Source: Vombatus ursinus
Taxonomy: Eukaryota > Chordata > Mammalia > Diprotodontia > Vombatidae
Assembly: GCF_900497805.2 (NCBI RefSeq)
Contig: NW_020954556.1
Span: 36,684,035 to 36,748,034, forward strand
Direction: 5' to 3'
DNA: 64,000 bases
Of the stretch, positions 1 through 14,400 are shown in pieces. The notes beneath the pieces are model-generated. The model saw only the letters and a program-made list of their open reading frames with translations, had not been told where the DNA came from and made no database searches. Within the stretch, counting starts at the first letter, position 1, and each line of letters opens with the position of its first letter. The position numbers were made by a program, and so were the translations under genes.

Positions 1-65
1 TAGTATATGGGACCTCCTAGTGCAGAACTCCATTACCTCTCTATTATATAGAGACAGTATTTATC

Positions 66-128
66 AGAGGCATGACTTGAATCTAAGTCTTCCTAACTCC
101 AAAGCATTTTCTTATCCACTATGTCACA
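66..128 (-). repeat. MIR fragment
   Basis: The segment gacttgaatctaagtcttc through ttatccactatgtcac resembles the reverse complement of the MIR/CORE-SINE tRNA-like head. Outside it, bases 1-385 of this partial intron show nothing I recognise. Confidence 0.45.
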
Positions 129-385
129 TTTCTTCTTGATTTTGTGTTATTAAGATACAGTTGATATTTTTCTATTGAAACAGTTTCACGTTGATTTTAT
201 AATTGCAAAATGTAACATTGGTAAGAAAGAAATCAAGATTGATTTTTGCTTTTTATTCTCCTTTGAAAAGATAGTTTGCTAAGAATTATTTGCCCTAAAT
301 TATTTATTTAGGGGCATTATCTTAATTGTGAATCTAGAAATACAAAATGAAAAAATACTAACTTTATGTATTACATATTTATTAG

Positions 386-544
386 AATATGAACCTGCTT
401 TCGGATGCTCGCTCAGCCAGAGTGTACCGAGATGAATTGGATGCGCTTCGAGAAAAAGCAATCAGAGTTGACAAACTTGAAAGTGAAGTCAGCAGATATA
501 AAGAGAGGCTGCATGATATTGAATTTTATAAAGCAAGAGTTGAG
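386..544 (+). CDS. CCDC88A: CCDC88A exon 1 of window (53 codons)
   Basis: The exon reads [20 protein letters not shown] through to FYKARVE in phase 0 at both ends. The acceptor AG is at 384-385, behind an AT-rich rather than pyrimidine-rich tract, and the donor is gtatgc from 545. The ATG at 389 is an internal methionine; upstream exons lie outside the window. The region is heptad coiled coil just after the HOOK-proximal part of the protein. Confidence 0.96.
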
Positions 545-2409
545 GTATGCTATGTCATTCTTAAACTGATTGTGATACTTTTTTTCTTTCAAAACTTTGT
601 GATATTTGCACTAATAACTTCAATTTTTTCCCATAAATATAGTAAGGTGTTAGAATCCTGTTGAACAGACAAATACTTTAATATAATTTACTGCCTTCAA
701 TAATATAACAGAACCTGTTAGGGTGGCAATGTTATTTTAGGTATAATGGTGGAATAGGATCTCATGCCTCTCACTAGTGGTTTTGATGACCTCTTGGCAT
801 CATTTATCATTGCTATTTCCTGTCTTAGCCTAGTGATAATCTTATAACATTCTCCAGTGCTACCTATAAATTTATTTGTCATATTACCAATCATGCTTTC
901 CACATTGAAAACAAAAGAATATCCTTAGTTACAGTCTCACCTATAGTTAGTGAATTTGTCAGATTATTAAAGTCTACAGGTGAAAAAAACAACTTAGGAA
1001 TTGTTCCGTTATTCTCTGGTATTTAAATCTTGAAAAAGTTAGTTTGACCTGAGTTTTCACCAAGCTTAAACAATGGTATTAGGGCTTCATGACTAATAGA
1101 GATTAGTAGAATTGATTGGATAGGTGTTGCAGGTAATTGTTTGGCAGAAGATATATGTCTTTAAAAATTATTATTTTCGGTGGATAGAGCACTGGCCCTG
1201 AAGTCAGGAGGACTTGAGTTCAAATGTGGCCTCAGACCAAACACTTGACACTAGCTGTGGGGGCAAGTCATTTAACCCGCATTGCCTAAAAAAAATTATT
1301 ATTTTCATTCTCCTTATAGTGTGTATGATTTCTAACCTGATTGTATTAAAATTTCTTTCTGGATAAAGTAGTAGATCTCTATCTGCCCAGAATTTGTACT
1401 GTCCTAAATAGTTCTCTCCCCTTAAATAACTGTATCCAACTGAAATTCAGTAGATGAAAGGAATTATTTTTTTCTCTGCAAGGGATTAACTAGGGTACTT
1501 GGCAGAGCTTTTTGGAATCTTAACCTGTGTAGAGACTGTTACCTCTTTATATTTCTAACGAATAGATATATCGATTTCACTGCTGTGCTCAAGAAGCTTC
1601 AGTGGCTTCATGTTTCCTCTAGGATTAAATAGATATAGATTCTGCTGTTTAGTATTTAAAAGCTTTTACAATCTGTCTCCAACCTATCTTTCCAGACTTA
1701 TTTTACATTATTTTCTCTTACCTGCTTATTGTTCACTGAGACTGACCTGTTTGCCTCTTCTCTTTATACAACAATTCTCATCCTGCTGCATGCCTTTGCA
1801 GAAGCTGCATCCATGCCTCTCGGAATTCCTGGCTCTCTTCAGAACTCAGTCTAAATGCCTTGTTCTGTGAGAGCTCTTATTCCCCTTGTGGCTTCTGTTC
1901 TCACTATGACATTACTTTGTATTTATTTTGAATTTTTTAAAATGTGCTTGTTTTGTAGTTTACTCTCCCCCAACAGGTCATGGAATTTTGTTATTTTTAT
2001 GCCTTTGTGTCCCTGGGCCCTAGCATCTTGCCTCTCACATAATGAGTACTTATTAAATGTGTGTTGAATTTAATTAAACCTAGTTTATAGGACTATTTCA
2101 AGGAAAGTACTTTGTAAAGTGTAAAGTTTTATTTAAATATGAGATAGTATTAATGCTAATGATGCCTTTAAATCTCCTGGGCAATATTCGATCTTGTCAT
2201 TAATCATCCTTTTTACTTTGCTATTTTTTCCCTTTTGTCATTTTGTAATTTTTCATTCCCACTGCCTTTTGTATTTTTTGTCATTATATTCATTAATAGG
2301 CATCATGGCTACTCTCTAAGATTGTAAATTACAAATGAGTTACTGATCTGCGTTAGCAGAGGGAGTTTCCACACTGGAAGTTCCTTATATATCAGTGTAT
2401 GTGTATATA

Positions 2410-2460
<51 letters not shown>

Positions 2461-5400
2461 CTAAAAATCACAGGCCCTGACTCACCTTCTACCTCCACTC
2501 CTAGTGGTGTACTAAACATGAAATGCTGCACCAGTACTTTAGGACATTTAGGTTCTGGTCTTGGGTCTACCACTACTTATATACCTTTGAGTTGAGTTAC
2601 CTATTTCTGTTTTCCTCATGTTAAAGTGAGTGGGCTGAACTTGATGCCTTTATAGATAAGATACTTTGTGACTCTAAAATTCTGTGCTTATATGCAACTG
2701 AAAAGAAATATGCCTCATAGATTAAAACAGCTTCCTTTTTTAAGGTTTATGACTTGTTTTTCTTTCTGGTGATATTCTACTTTAGGTCATATTTAACCAA
2801 AGTTTGGTGAAATTGGGGAAGAGAAATATAGTTAATTTAGGTAATTTAAGCAAAATGACAACTTTCATTTTAAACACAGCATAATTGTGATAAAAAGCTA
2901 TCTATTTGAATAATTGCTTCCATTACCCTATTTTCTCTGCTAGTTTAGATCTGACTATAGACAGAAAATATGAACTAGTAGACTTGCTTGTTTATTGCAT
3001 GCTTTCTCCTTCTCTTTCTAGATTTGTATGTATTATTATGGGTTGCTAAATTTCTTCCAATAAATTTTATATTTTGAATAGTTGAGCCTGTAGACAAATT
3101 TAAACAGAGATAGATTTAAAATAATGATTATCTGTTTGATTTTAGGGCATTTGAAGTTTGAATTACCATGTCTATCATGCAGAGCCCCCAAACTAGTTTA
3201 AAGGCAGTTGACCCAGTAATGATTTCCAATAACCTATTTTGTATCATTTTCCCATTCTCTGATGTTTTATTTTATCCAGATTAGGGAATATGTGTTAATT
3301 GTAGTGGAAGACTGAAAAGGGAAACCCTAACCTGGGAATTAGTTGTGATTATATTATAACTTGAAAATTATTTAAAACTAGACTATATAATTGAATATGC
3401 ACTTGAAAGTACTTGGCTAATTATTAAATATATATGTGATAAACTCTTAATGTTTATATAAAATATGACCTGTGGAAGGATTTTACTAAAGACCATTGTT
3501 ATAAAATACTAACTTTTCCTGTTGGCTTTAATTTTTACTATATTTCTTAAGTCATATTGTCTGTATTTTCCCTTCAGATATATTGCATACAAAACTTGAA
3601 AGCAACAAAAATGAAGAAAGCAGTGATGATAAAAATGAATATGTCTTTATTTGAATTGAAAAAGAAATGTAAAAATAGATTTTGTAACAAATAGATTTAA
3701 TAATGGCAGTTTTCTGTGAATCTTTTTATATGTATAGGTTCCATAAAAGTAGCCATATAGTAACAATCTCAGCCATTTAGATGTCTATTAGAATACATCT
3801 TCAAATTTTATTCAGGCTTAAAGCTCTTCCTAGGTTGCTAAGGTAAAATATATACTTAGTTAAGTATTTGTTAAAAACCTACTCTGTGCCAGGTAACTAG
3901 TTAGGCTCTGGAGCACAAGGACAAAATTAAATAGTCCGTGCCCTTAGGGAGCTTACAGTCTGTGAAGTGTGAGACAATATGTACAAAATATATACCAGGT
4001 AAGTAGAAAGATGGGAGAGAGTGGCACTAGCAACTGAGGGAATTAGGAGAGCACTCATGTAGAAGCTGACTCGTTAGAATTTCTTTAATAAGACTTGAAG
4101 AAGATTCTGTTTTGCTGCTGTTAGGCATTTCTTCCACTGATGTAAATCAGAACTTCTCTGACTCAGCAGATCATCTTTGAAAATTACTGTGGCCGAAAAA
4201 TTCGTTATTTTGTGGTTATCTTGGTTATGAATCTCTCTAGACTTGTCTAGGTTGGTTCTTAGAATAGATATCTTTGAGCTTCTAAATTTTTGGTAGGATC
4301 TTCCAGAGCTTGCACTTTGCCTTTGAGAACCCAAGGTTAATTTCATGTTCAGGGATGTGTCAAATTATATTAATGGATATAAATAAATAGCTGAAATCCT
4401 GGTTCAGTTTTTGATTGTAGTTACTTAGTATGCTGGAATGACTAATAGTCTCTCTCTGCAAATTAAAAATCCAAAGTGAAGAGAAATCTTTGAATACCTT
4501 TTCGGGCAGTCAGCTCTGCATGTTTTATTATTGTTTCTGTTAACTAGAAGATATAATCCTGGTGCCTCATCTTTATTAATGACTTGAATTTTTGCCCATG
4601 ATTTCATTTAAAATAATACCATGTACTCATCCTTATTTAAGGTCTTGAGTAATAGTTGTTTTCAAGGTAGTTACTTAGAATATCCTTTTAAAAATCTGTA
4701 AACAGATTATTCATGTTATTGATTTTATGTATTATTAGTAAATACCTTTGGCCTACTGTAGAACTATATATTTTTCTATGAAATCAATTTATTTTATTAG
4801 GTAAAATGTTTTGGGTTTTGTTTTGTTTTTGTAATCAACACAGTATATTCACCTGGGTCCTTGTATTCTCTATCCCTCTTGAGCAATTATGTAACTGAAG
4901 TTGTCTTCTGTAGAGAATTCATCTGCAAAAGCCTGCCTGTGAGGCAGCCTATTATAGTGGAAAGAATATTGAACTGAAGGTCATGAGACTTAGGCTCATA
5001 TTCTGTCCTAATACTTACTACCTCTGTGACCATGAGTAAATCACTTGACTTTTTCAGAGCTTCAGTTTGCTCATCTTAAAATGATGATAATTATACTAGT
5101 ACTACCTACCTCATGGATTTGACAAGAGGAAAGCACTTTGTAAACCTTTAAGCATTATCTAATGAGAGTTATTGTTCACATATTTTCATCAAGGATGTGC
5201 CCTTTACATCTGGTTAGGGCATTTAAAGATTTTGTAGAGCAAAGGAAGTACCATATGGATAAGCAGTTACTTGATGTCTTCTCAAATTGCCTTTTATGAT
5301 AATAATACCATCTTTGAACTTTTCCAGTATTTTGGTGTCTTGCCCTTCTACTAAGTTCTGTGTCCTCAAGACTCTGTTAGGCTCTGGGGAAAAATAAGAA

Positions 5401-8400
5401 AATGAAATAGAAGTACATATAAATGATTGTTGACTGACTGATACAATATATAACAGGTAATTTTGAAGTAACACACTAGCAGATCAGAAAAGGATGCATG
5501 TAGAAGAGGCCCATTAGAACTTCTGGTACTCGAAAGTTCTATAATTTTGCAAGTATAGCTGTTTTTTCCATCAGTGCATAAGCTATTTAGTTTACCTCTT
5601 TTTGGTAGGAATCAAAATTTGTCATGGTGTATTCAGTATTACTTCCGATGTCATTTACTTCTGTGTCTCTGTGTTGTTTTCGTTTACAGTGTTGTGGTCA
5701 TTTTGTATATTGTTGGTTCTTTTGTTTTCACTCTGCATCAGTTAATATAGTTTTTTCTGTGTTATTTTGAATTTCTCATATTTGTTTGTTGTTTTTTATG
5801 GCACAATAATTTTCGATTATGGTAATATACTGTAATTTGTTCAACCATGCTCACATTATGGGTACCCATTCTGTTTCCAGTTTTTTGCTTCCACATAAAG
5901 TATGTTGAGGTCATGCAAGATTATTTTGTAAATTTAGCCACACAAATTTTAATTGATCCCCTGAGTATCAGTATGAAAACAGGCATAAAACAGACATGCT
6001 TGCCATATAAATGTTTGTTGACTTGAATCATCAGACATATTCGTTGCTACCATAGTGAATGTTGTGTTTAAAGTCCAAATGGAAGAGAGATTCAATATGG
6101 TGTTGCTTTTTGCCAGTAATTCTACACAATAAAATCAGGTGTATGTGTAGCAGCCATCTATACTATTAAAGAATGTTGAGACAGCTAGGTGGCGCAGTGG
6201 AAAGAGCACCGGCCCTGGAGTGAGGAGGGCCTGAGTTCAAGTTACTTAACCCCATTGCCTAGCCAAAAAAAAAAAAAAAAAAAAGAATGTTAAGGGGTCC
6301 CCTGAAGTTGTCTTTTTGAATTACCATATTTTCCAGAAACACTGGACCCAGAGTATACAGGAGACTTTGAATATGTCAGAGATGAAACGTCCCCCTAACT
6401 TGAGCTGACATAATTTGTTGTTGGCACCCTGAGCTGCCGAGTCAAGACAGGCACCAGTCAGTCTGCGCTAGACTGAGAAACTGCTTGTGCACCTGGGACC
6501 CTTGTAGATAAGCATACCCTCCTGTCTTCATGGTGTAGCAGTTCCCAAAGGAAAAGAATGTGGCTTTTGCCACCACCTTTTCCTGCCTGCATTGTACCTT
6601 TCCCCCTCCCACACCACTCCCCTTTAGGAGGAAATTTCTGTTTTCTCCTTCTTTTGTTCTACTGTCATAAGTATGCAAACTTCTGTATGGAGTGTGAACT
6701 CTTTGCTCTGGCTTTGGGTTCCATATGCATGTTCATTTTTCTTTTAAGAGGATCAGTTCTTGAAGGTTTGTGGTAACTTTTGTAGGTGGGAGGAATTGTT
6801 TCCATTGACAAAATTATAGATCCTTTGTATTGAAGTTCATCCCCTTGGTGATACTTTGTGTCATTGAATATCAGGTAGTACCACAGTCTCAGAAGAATCA
6901 AAATCTCAGGGAACCTAAACTATAATGGACAGATGTGCATAGGGGGTTTAGGTAGGCCATAGCATATTACAGGTCCACAAGAAGTGACCTGAAAGATAAT
7001 GTCAAGGACAGGCATAACTGGAAAAGAAGGTAGACAGAACATGTATCAAGAATAAAGGATAATATTGACATTTCACACATTTCACTGTATTGTAGTGGTT
7101 AGATTGCTGAATTTGGAGAGGGAGATGTAGAGTCAAATCCTGGTTCCAATATTTATTAGTGTTTTATTTTGGACAAGTTATTTAACATCTCTGAACCTCA
7201 GTTTCCTCACCTGTGAGAACAGGCCTACCTCACAAGGTGCTTGTGAGGTACAAATGAGATATAATTATAAAGCATTTTGTATACCTTACAGTATTTTGCA
7301 AATCTTTGTTATGATTATTGTGTTGGTATCCACAAACTACTGAAAGATCTCTGAGGAAATCCTCCAGTGATTTGTGTGCAACATGAACCAGTGAAAGTAG
7401 TACTCATATTGATGAAACCTTAGATCTATGAAAGCATAGAATCATTTTATTGTTTTACTGTTGATACAAGAAAATTATTTTCGCTATTATTTTGCTAGGT
7501 AATTACTGCTGAATGACACTATTACCACACAGAGATCTCAGAGGTTGAAACCTAGGTTTTATTATTTTTAAACATAGACTTGGAGCTCAGAAAAAAGAAC
7601 ACTGAACCCCGATTAGAGTTTTGAAAAGGCATATATAGTTTCCAATTCAGAGAGGCAGAGAAAATTTATTCATTTTACTGTTTTAGTATTAAAATACAGC
7701 ATTTTGTTCTTTTCAATTCTTTAAAGTGTATAGATAGTAATGATATTTATTGTGATGACTAAGCCTTATTTAAAATGTTTGTAGGAATTAAAAGAAGACA
7801 ATCAAGTATTATTGGAAACAAAAAGTATGTTAGAAGACCAACTAGAAGGAACCCGCACTCGTTCTGATAAATTACATGAATTAGAAAAAGAAAACTTACA
7901 ACTGAAGGCCAAACTACATGATATGGAGATGGTAAGAGATAGAACATATGGGCTTTAGGGGGAAATATAGAGCAACTTATTTCTTCTCAATGCAGGATAA
8001 TGAAGAATAGAGTGGAACAGGAATGGTTCATTTTAAATTTAATTTAGCAAACATTTCTTAAGCACCTTCTGTGTTCAAGACACTCTGGTAGGTACTGGAG
8101 ATAGAGAGGTGAAATAAGACATAGTGTCTATTCTTAAGAAACTTACAGACTTATTGGGATAGAACTTGTACTTATTTGTGATTGCATAATGTGATAAGTG
8201 TAAAAGGAATTTCAAAATAAAACACTGTAGGAAATAGTATATAAATATAAATAAATATAAGAAGGTAGAAGCCATACTCTTTGGAAAGATTAAGGAAAGA
8301 AGACTTTATGGAAGGGGTGGCACTAGGTCTAGGTCCTGAAAAAAAGGAAGATGGAGGCTCAAATGAAGGTGGGCAGGGCAAGAAAAAGAATCCACTCCAG

Positions 8401-11400
8401 TCATGAAGGAATGGTAGAGGATGAGATGGGGAGAAGAATGTAGTAATATAGGTGGACTAGAAAGTAAAATACCTGAAAGGGGAAGTAGTATGTGTAAGAA
8501 TGTAAATTTATAGGGGCAGCTAGGTGGTGCAATACAGTGTACAGAGCTCTGGCCTTGGAGTCAGGAGGACCTGAGTTCAAATCTGGCCTCAGACACTTGA
8601 CATATACTAGCTGTGACCCTGGGCAAGTCACTTAACCCTGATTGCCTCACCAAAAAGTGAAAAAAAAAAAAAAAGAATGTAAATTTATGTTGGAGTCTGA
8701 TTGTGGAAAGCCTTGTGTCAAGATAAAATAGTTTAAATTTTACCTGATTGGAGGCTTACATGAAGTAGCATAGTAGGAAATTATGCAGTATGATTGGAGA
8801 AGGGTGAACCTAGAGCCAGAAAGACCAGAAAAGAGGAAATTATAGTAGCTTGGGTATGGAAAGAAGGCAACTCATGGAGATGGAAAGAATGGGAAAGAGC
8901 TTGGCAACTAGCTCTATGAAGTGATCATGGAGAAAAGAAAAAACAAAGATTACTAGGAAGAATCTAGTGCCATTAACTCATAATAAAGAAATTAGGGCAG
9001 AAGCAGATTTTAGGCATACAGGTGGGCAGAAATAATGAATTCCGTTTTGGACTGCAGGATTTGAGCTTTGGTCATGTGGTAGTTTCAAGCTATCTGCATA
9101 GAAGTGTTTATTCGAACCCTGGGTCTAAATTAACTCAACATAGGAGCAAGTAGAGGGAGAGAATGTAAAAGGAGAAATGCCAAACTTTAGGGGGTATCTT
9201 GGCTGACCTGAGCCATCAGAAAACAGAAAAGAGTGAGGGGGTCGGGCAGTCAGTATTATACAAGTTAGGAAAGGTAGAAAGAAGGAGGAAGGCAGCTTCA
9301 GAGTTAAATGCTAGGAAAATCAGGGGGTATTGTGCACTGAAAAAGGGTCATTGAATTTGGAGATTAGTAGGTTATGAGTGACCTTGGAAAAAATCCATTT
9401 CAGTAGCATGTTGGGATGGCAGCTAGATTGCAAGAGGTTGATGAGTGAGTAGGAGGTAAGAAAATATAAAGTATACTTCCTAGAGATTTCTTACTGAAAA
9501 TTTTAGAGAAAAAACAGGATAGATTGAGAGGACTTTTTAGAATAAGGGATACTAAACTGTGGTTATAGATCAAGGGAAAGGGTGATGATTGATAAATACA
9601 AGTTCATGGTAGAAATGGGAAGGGATAGGAATCATGAGGTCAGCCTTGACAAAAAGGATCGCCTAATCCAATGAGACTGGAAATTAAGGAGAGGATGAAT
9701 GAGAAAATAGATTTGGGGAAGGGAGAGAGAAGCAATCAATTAAATTTCAGTAAACATTAAGCAGGAAAAAGCTTTTAGGGGAAAGTGGCTCCTGAGCTGA
9801 GTCAAGAATGGTAGAGGTAGAGCTGAGAAGGGAGTGTATTCCAGGACTGAGAGAATATGTGGGTAAGGCATGTGAAGATGAGACAGTTTGGGAAACAACT
9901 AGAAAGAAAGTTTATTTAAAATGTAAAGTGTAAAAAGGATGAATGTGAAGATTAATTTTAATAATAATATTGTTAAATAAGCCTGAAAAGGTAAATGGGT
10001 GTCAGATTATGAAAGACTTTAAATGCTGAGATGACATTTTTATTCTATATGCAATAGCCACAAAAGATTTTGGACAGAAGAACATGGTATGAGGAGAACT
10101 AAGAAAAAACTGTTGCATTTAGCAAGTAGGAAATGATGTTGGAATTGCTATATTAAAATTGAATTACACTTTGTTATTTTTGTTATTCTGCATAGTAAGG
10201 AAAAGAGATAAACCATATAACATTTTATAGTTTGTAGTTTGTTTCATACAATCCTTCTTTTTTGTTACATTTCACATATTGGAATGCTTCTGTATTTGTT
10301 GTTGGTGATTAAGTTCATAATTAAAAAAAAGAACATTTTTTAAAAGAAAAAAAGATAGCTGGTAACTTTGAAAGGAAGTTTCAGTTCAGTGATGGGTTGG
10401 AATCCAGGGTACATTTTAGCAATGAAAAATTTACAAGTCTCACTAGGAAAGGTGTAGATAAGGCTGAAACAAGATCTATGGATTATCAGAAAAAGGAGAA
10501 ATGGAGGGATTATAAATCATAGCAGAGGTAAGGAGCAGATTTAGACAGATTAAAGTAGCAGGAGAGATGGAACAGGAAATTATAACCTGAAGGTAAAAAA
10601 AAAAGTGATAGTTTAAAAAAATCAGTCTTAAATTATTAAAGGATCCTTCAAAAATTCATTGACATATTCCTTGCCTGAGTGGCATAGGAAATATTGTACA
10701 AGGCTTTATGTTGTTTACTGTTTTACTTTCAAATTTAGAAGGCTACAATCAATAGATTTTTGTGATAATGCTCAAAAATATAGCTTTTCCTAAAACTATT
10801 CAGAAATATCATATAGTATCACTAAACTGTATGCTTTGAGCTTAGATGACCTTAAAAAGGGGCTTAGTGTATATTTAATAAGAATAAAAACACATATCCA
10901 AAATATTATATTTTTCAAGTTCACACTTTGGTAGAGTTAATTTCTTATGTTTTATAATTCCAAGTAATAATTTTTTAAAAAAAAATTTAACTAGTGAAAT
11001 AGTAGCTAGTTAGTATAACTTAGTATTTATAGGTAATTTATATTTATATTAATCTAAAAGATACTTCTCTTTCTTCCAAGGAACGTGATATGGATAGAAA
11101 AAAGATTGAAGAATTAATGGAAGAAAATATGAGTTTGGAAATGGCACAGAAACAAAGTATGGATGAGTCATTACATCTTGGCTGGGAATTGGAACAGATA
11201 TCAAGAACTAGTGAACTCTCAGAAGGTATGCCAAAATATGGTCAAAGTTCAGTAGAAACATCAGAATTATGAAATAGTGTTTTTCCCCAGATTAAGTCAC
11301 TAAATTCCATATTTAGAAGGAACCTCAGTGACCATTTAGTGGAATCCATACCTAGAAAAAGAACCCTTTTTACACCATATCTGATGAGTAGCTTATCCAT

Positions 11401-14400
11401 TCTTCTGGAAGGCGTCTGGTAAGTGGAAGCCTGCTACCTCCAGTGATAGCCCATTCTGCTTTTAAATAGTTGAAATTGTTAGGAAGTTTATCCTACACTT
11501 AAATATACCTCTTCAACCCATTGCCTATATTTTTCCCTTCTGGCACAAGGGAACTAAGTTTAATTCCCTCTCTTCCATGAGTAATTAAAATATTTAATTT
11601 CAACAAGTATTTTATTTAGGTACCTACTACGTACAAGTCTCTATGCAGAATGCTGGGTATACAGACGCAAAACCAAAAAACAATACTTTAAGGTTTTCAA
11701 AGTGCCTCACGTAGATTATTGTTTGATCCTCATAACAGTTCTGTGAGGTTAGTACTACAGTTATTACTCCCATGATACAGACTAAGAAACTGAAGTTCCT
11801 GGAGAAGAGATGAGAAAATACACATCCCTCCTTTCATTGGCTACAGGGTCTTTCAGTCTCCTTCAGTGTGTCAGATTCATCTTTGTTATAAGGGGAGGAG
11901 AGGAGAAGGGAAGTGGCTTATTCAGGAATAAATGTGATGTTTAAAAAAAAAGTAAAATTATAATTAAAAAGTAAAAGTAAAAAGGAAACTGAGGCCCAGA
12001 GAAGTGTGGTTGCTTTGGCATAGTTTACTCAGCTAATAATTGTCAGAAGTGGGATTTAAATCCAGGCTTTTTGTGACTCCAAGGCCAAGTGCATCCACTT
12101 TGCTCCATTGTTGAGCTATAATTGAAGGAACAAATTGCAGGAATTTGTTTTGAAAAACTGTACCTACTGGTAACAGATTTTGTTTTTCTGGCCTTCTCAA
12201 TGAGTAGGGAGGAGGGAGGGAGGGAGAGAATTCAGAACTAAAAGTATGATAGAATTGTAAAAAGGAAGAAAAAAAAAGAAAAGAAAATTGCCTAACATGG
12301 CTTCATTAAGTCTTTGCTTCTTTAAACCGAACATTACCAGTTCCTTTGATTTCTGCTTTGATGACGTGAAATCAAGGCCCTTCACCTTCCTGGCTGCCCT
12401 CTTGACTCTCTAATAGCTATTCCTCTTATAGCTAATTGTCATTTACAAATTTGATAGGCAATCTATTAATTCTTTAATAGGTACTAATCCTGTGAGTGGA
12501 ATTTTGAAGATATTTGTTAGTTATTATATGGATAATGAAGAGAGTACTCTGGATAGTGGATCTGAAAGTTACTTTGTATTATATTCATAGCATTGTATTG
12601 TATACAATATTGTATGAGTTTATAAATAAAGCATATCTCTATATATACTTACATATGTACTTATATGTACATATGCATACTTAGGCATGTGACTAAGAAA
12701 CAAAATAATTTTGTATTAATTCATATTTATGTTTTTCCCCAAAAAGACTTGAGTGAGACTCTAATTGACTGAAGGATTGTAGTTACTAATCACCTACAAA
12801 TGATGGTTGACAGTATTCCAGAATGTCATTTTCATTTTTTTTTTTTTTTGTTAATTCCCTTGAAATTCTTGACCCTTTGTTCTTCCACATGAATTTTGTT
12901 ATTTTCTTCTAGGGCTCTGAAGTAATTGGTTAGTAGTTTGGAATAAACTGAGTAAGTAAATTAAGTTAGTAGTATTATTTTTATTAAATTGAGAATAATT
13001 AACATTTCTCTAGTTTTTTAGATCTCTCTTTAGTTGTGTAAAAAGTGTTTTGAGGTTGTGTTTATGTGGCTTTTGTTTGTGTCCTGGCAGGTACACTCAC
13101 AAGTATTTTATATTTTCTGTAAATTTTCTGAATTTCTATATTTCTTCCTGCTGGATTTTCTTACTTATGTACAGAAATGCTAATGATTTATGTGGGTTTA
13201 TTTTATATACTGCAGTTTTACTGAAGTTGTTATTTCAGTTAGTTTTTTAGTTGATTCTTTAGGGTTTTCTAAGCCATCACATCTGCAAAAAATAATTTTG
13301 CTTCCTTTTTGTGCTTATCCTCATTTTCTTTTTCTTGTCTTATTGCTAGAGTTGTTGTTTCTAGCACTATATTGGGTAGAAATAGTGATAATAAACATCC
13401 TTGCTTTACTTCTGATCTTATTTGAAAAACCTAGTTTGTCCTTATTTCAGATAATGTCGACTCTTTGTTTTGAGATAGGTATCACCTGTTTATTCCTATG
13501 CTTACTAGTGCTTTCTTTTTATTTTAACAAGAATCAGTATTATGTCTTGTCAGAAGCCTTTTCTGCATCTATTAATATAATTATAGGATATTTTTTTTCT
13601 AGTTATTAATGTCATCAGTTATGTTTATAATTCTTCTTATAGTAAACCAAACCTGCATTCCTGGTATATAACCAGCCTTGTCATAGTTTATAATTTTGTT
13701 ATATATTGCTGTAGTCTCCTTGCTAATATTTTATTTCAAATTCCTTGGAAATATTGATCTATAGTTTTTCTATTTTGACTCTTCCTAGTATAGTTATTGA
13801 TTATGTTGCTAGCTTAGGAGGAATTTGGTATAACTCCTTCATTTAGGGGGGTGGAGCTAAGATGGCAGAGTAAAAGCAGTGACTTGCTTGAGCTCTCCCC
13901 CAAACCCATCCAAATACCTTTAAAAATGACTAAACAAATTTTAGAGCAGCAGAACCCACAAAAAGATAGATGGAAACAAATTTCCAGCCTAAGACAACCT
14001 GGATGTTCTATGGGAAAGGTCTGTTGTACTGGGCTGGGAGAGGAGCATAGTCCAGCACAGGCTGTGCCAGTGTAGACCGGGCTCCAGCAAACCCAGAGCA
14101 GGCCTCAGGGGACTGAATCAGAGGCAGCTGTGGTGGTTTCCAGACTTCTCAACTCACAAACTCCAAAGACAACTTAGAAGGTCAGTGGGAAAGGTCTGTT
14201 GGACCTGGGTGAGAGAGTAGCACAGTCCAACCCTGGCCGCAGTGCAGCCTCAAACTGGCAGCAGCGGTGGCAGCAGTGGCTGCTTCCAGAGCTCTCAGCC
14301 CACAGATGGTAAGGGGATCAAACAACTGATCAGAAGGAGATTACAGGGTTCTGTTTGCTGGCACTGAGGTAGGATTCTGTTGCTTTGTCCATACTTGGAT

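Larger units (their letters stand above)
11290..12480 (-). repeat. L3/CR1 LINE, antisense, with several later insertions
   Basis: The left part (11290-11580) carries ctacctccagtgatagccca and gttaggaagtttatcctac; the right part (about 12320-12480) carries cccttcaccttcctggctgc. Both are CR1/L3 antisense landmarks in the proper order. Between them lie an L2 scrap (11590-11680), a MIR pair and an L1 3' end. Confidence 0.7.

Noticed and set aside
389-664. ATG at 389 as a gene start
   Set aside because: It lies one codon inside an internal exon preceded by a splice acceptor; the frame continues Girdin rod sequence.
8512-8672. tRNA gene suggested by A- and B-box-like motifs
   Set aside because: The same motifs recur in all the SINE copies, which carry SINE tails, A tracts and target-site duplications and do not fold as a clean tRNA.
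13190-13609. 139-residue hydrophobic frame as a membrane protein
   Set aside because: It is a chance reading across the antisense of L1 ORF2, whose T-rich antisense strand gives Leu/Phe-rich peptides.
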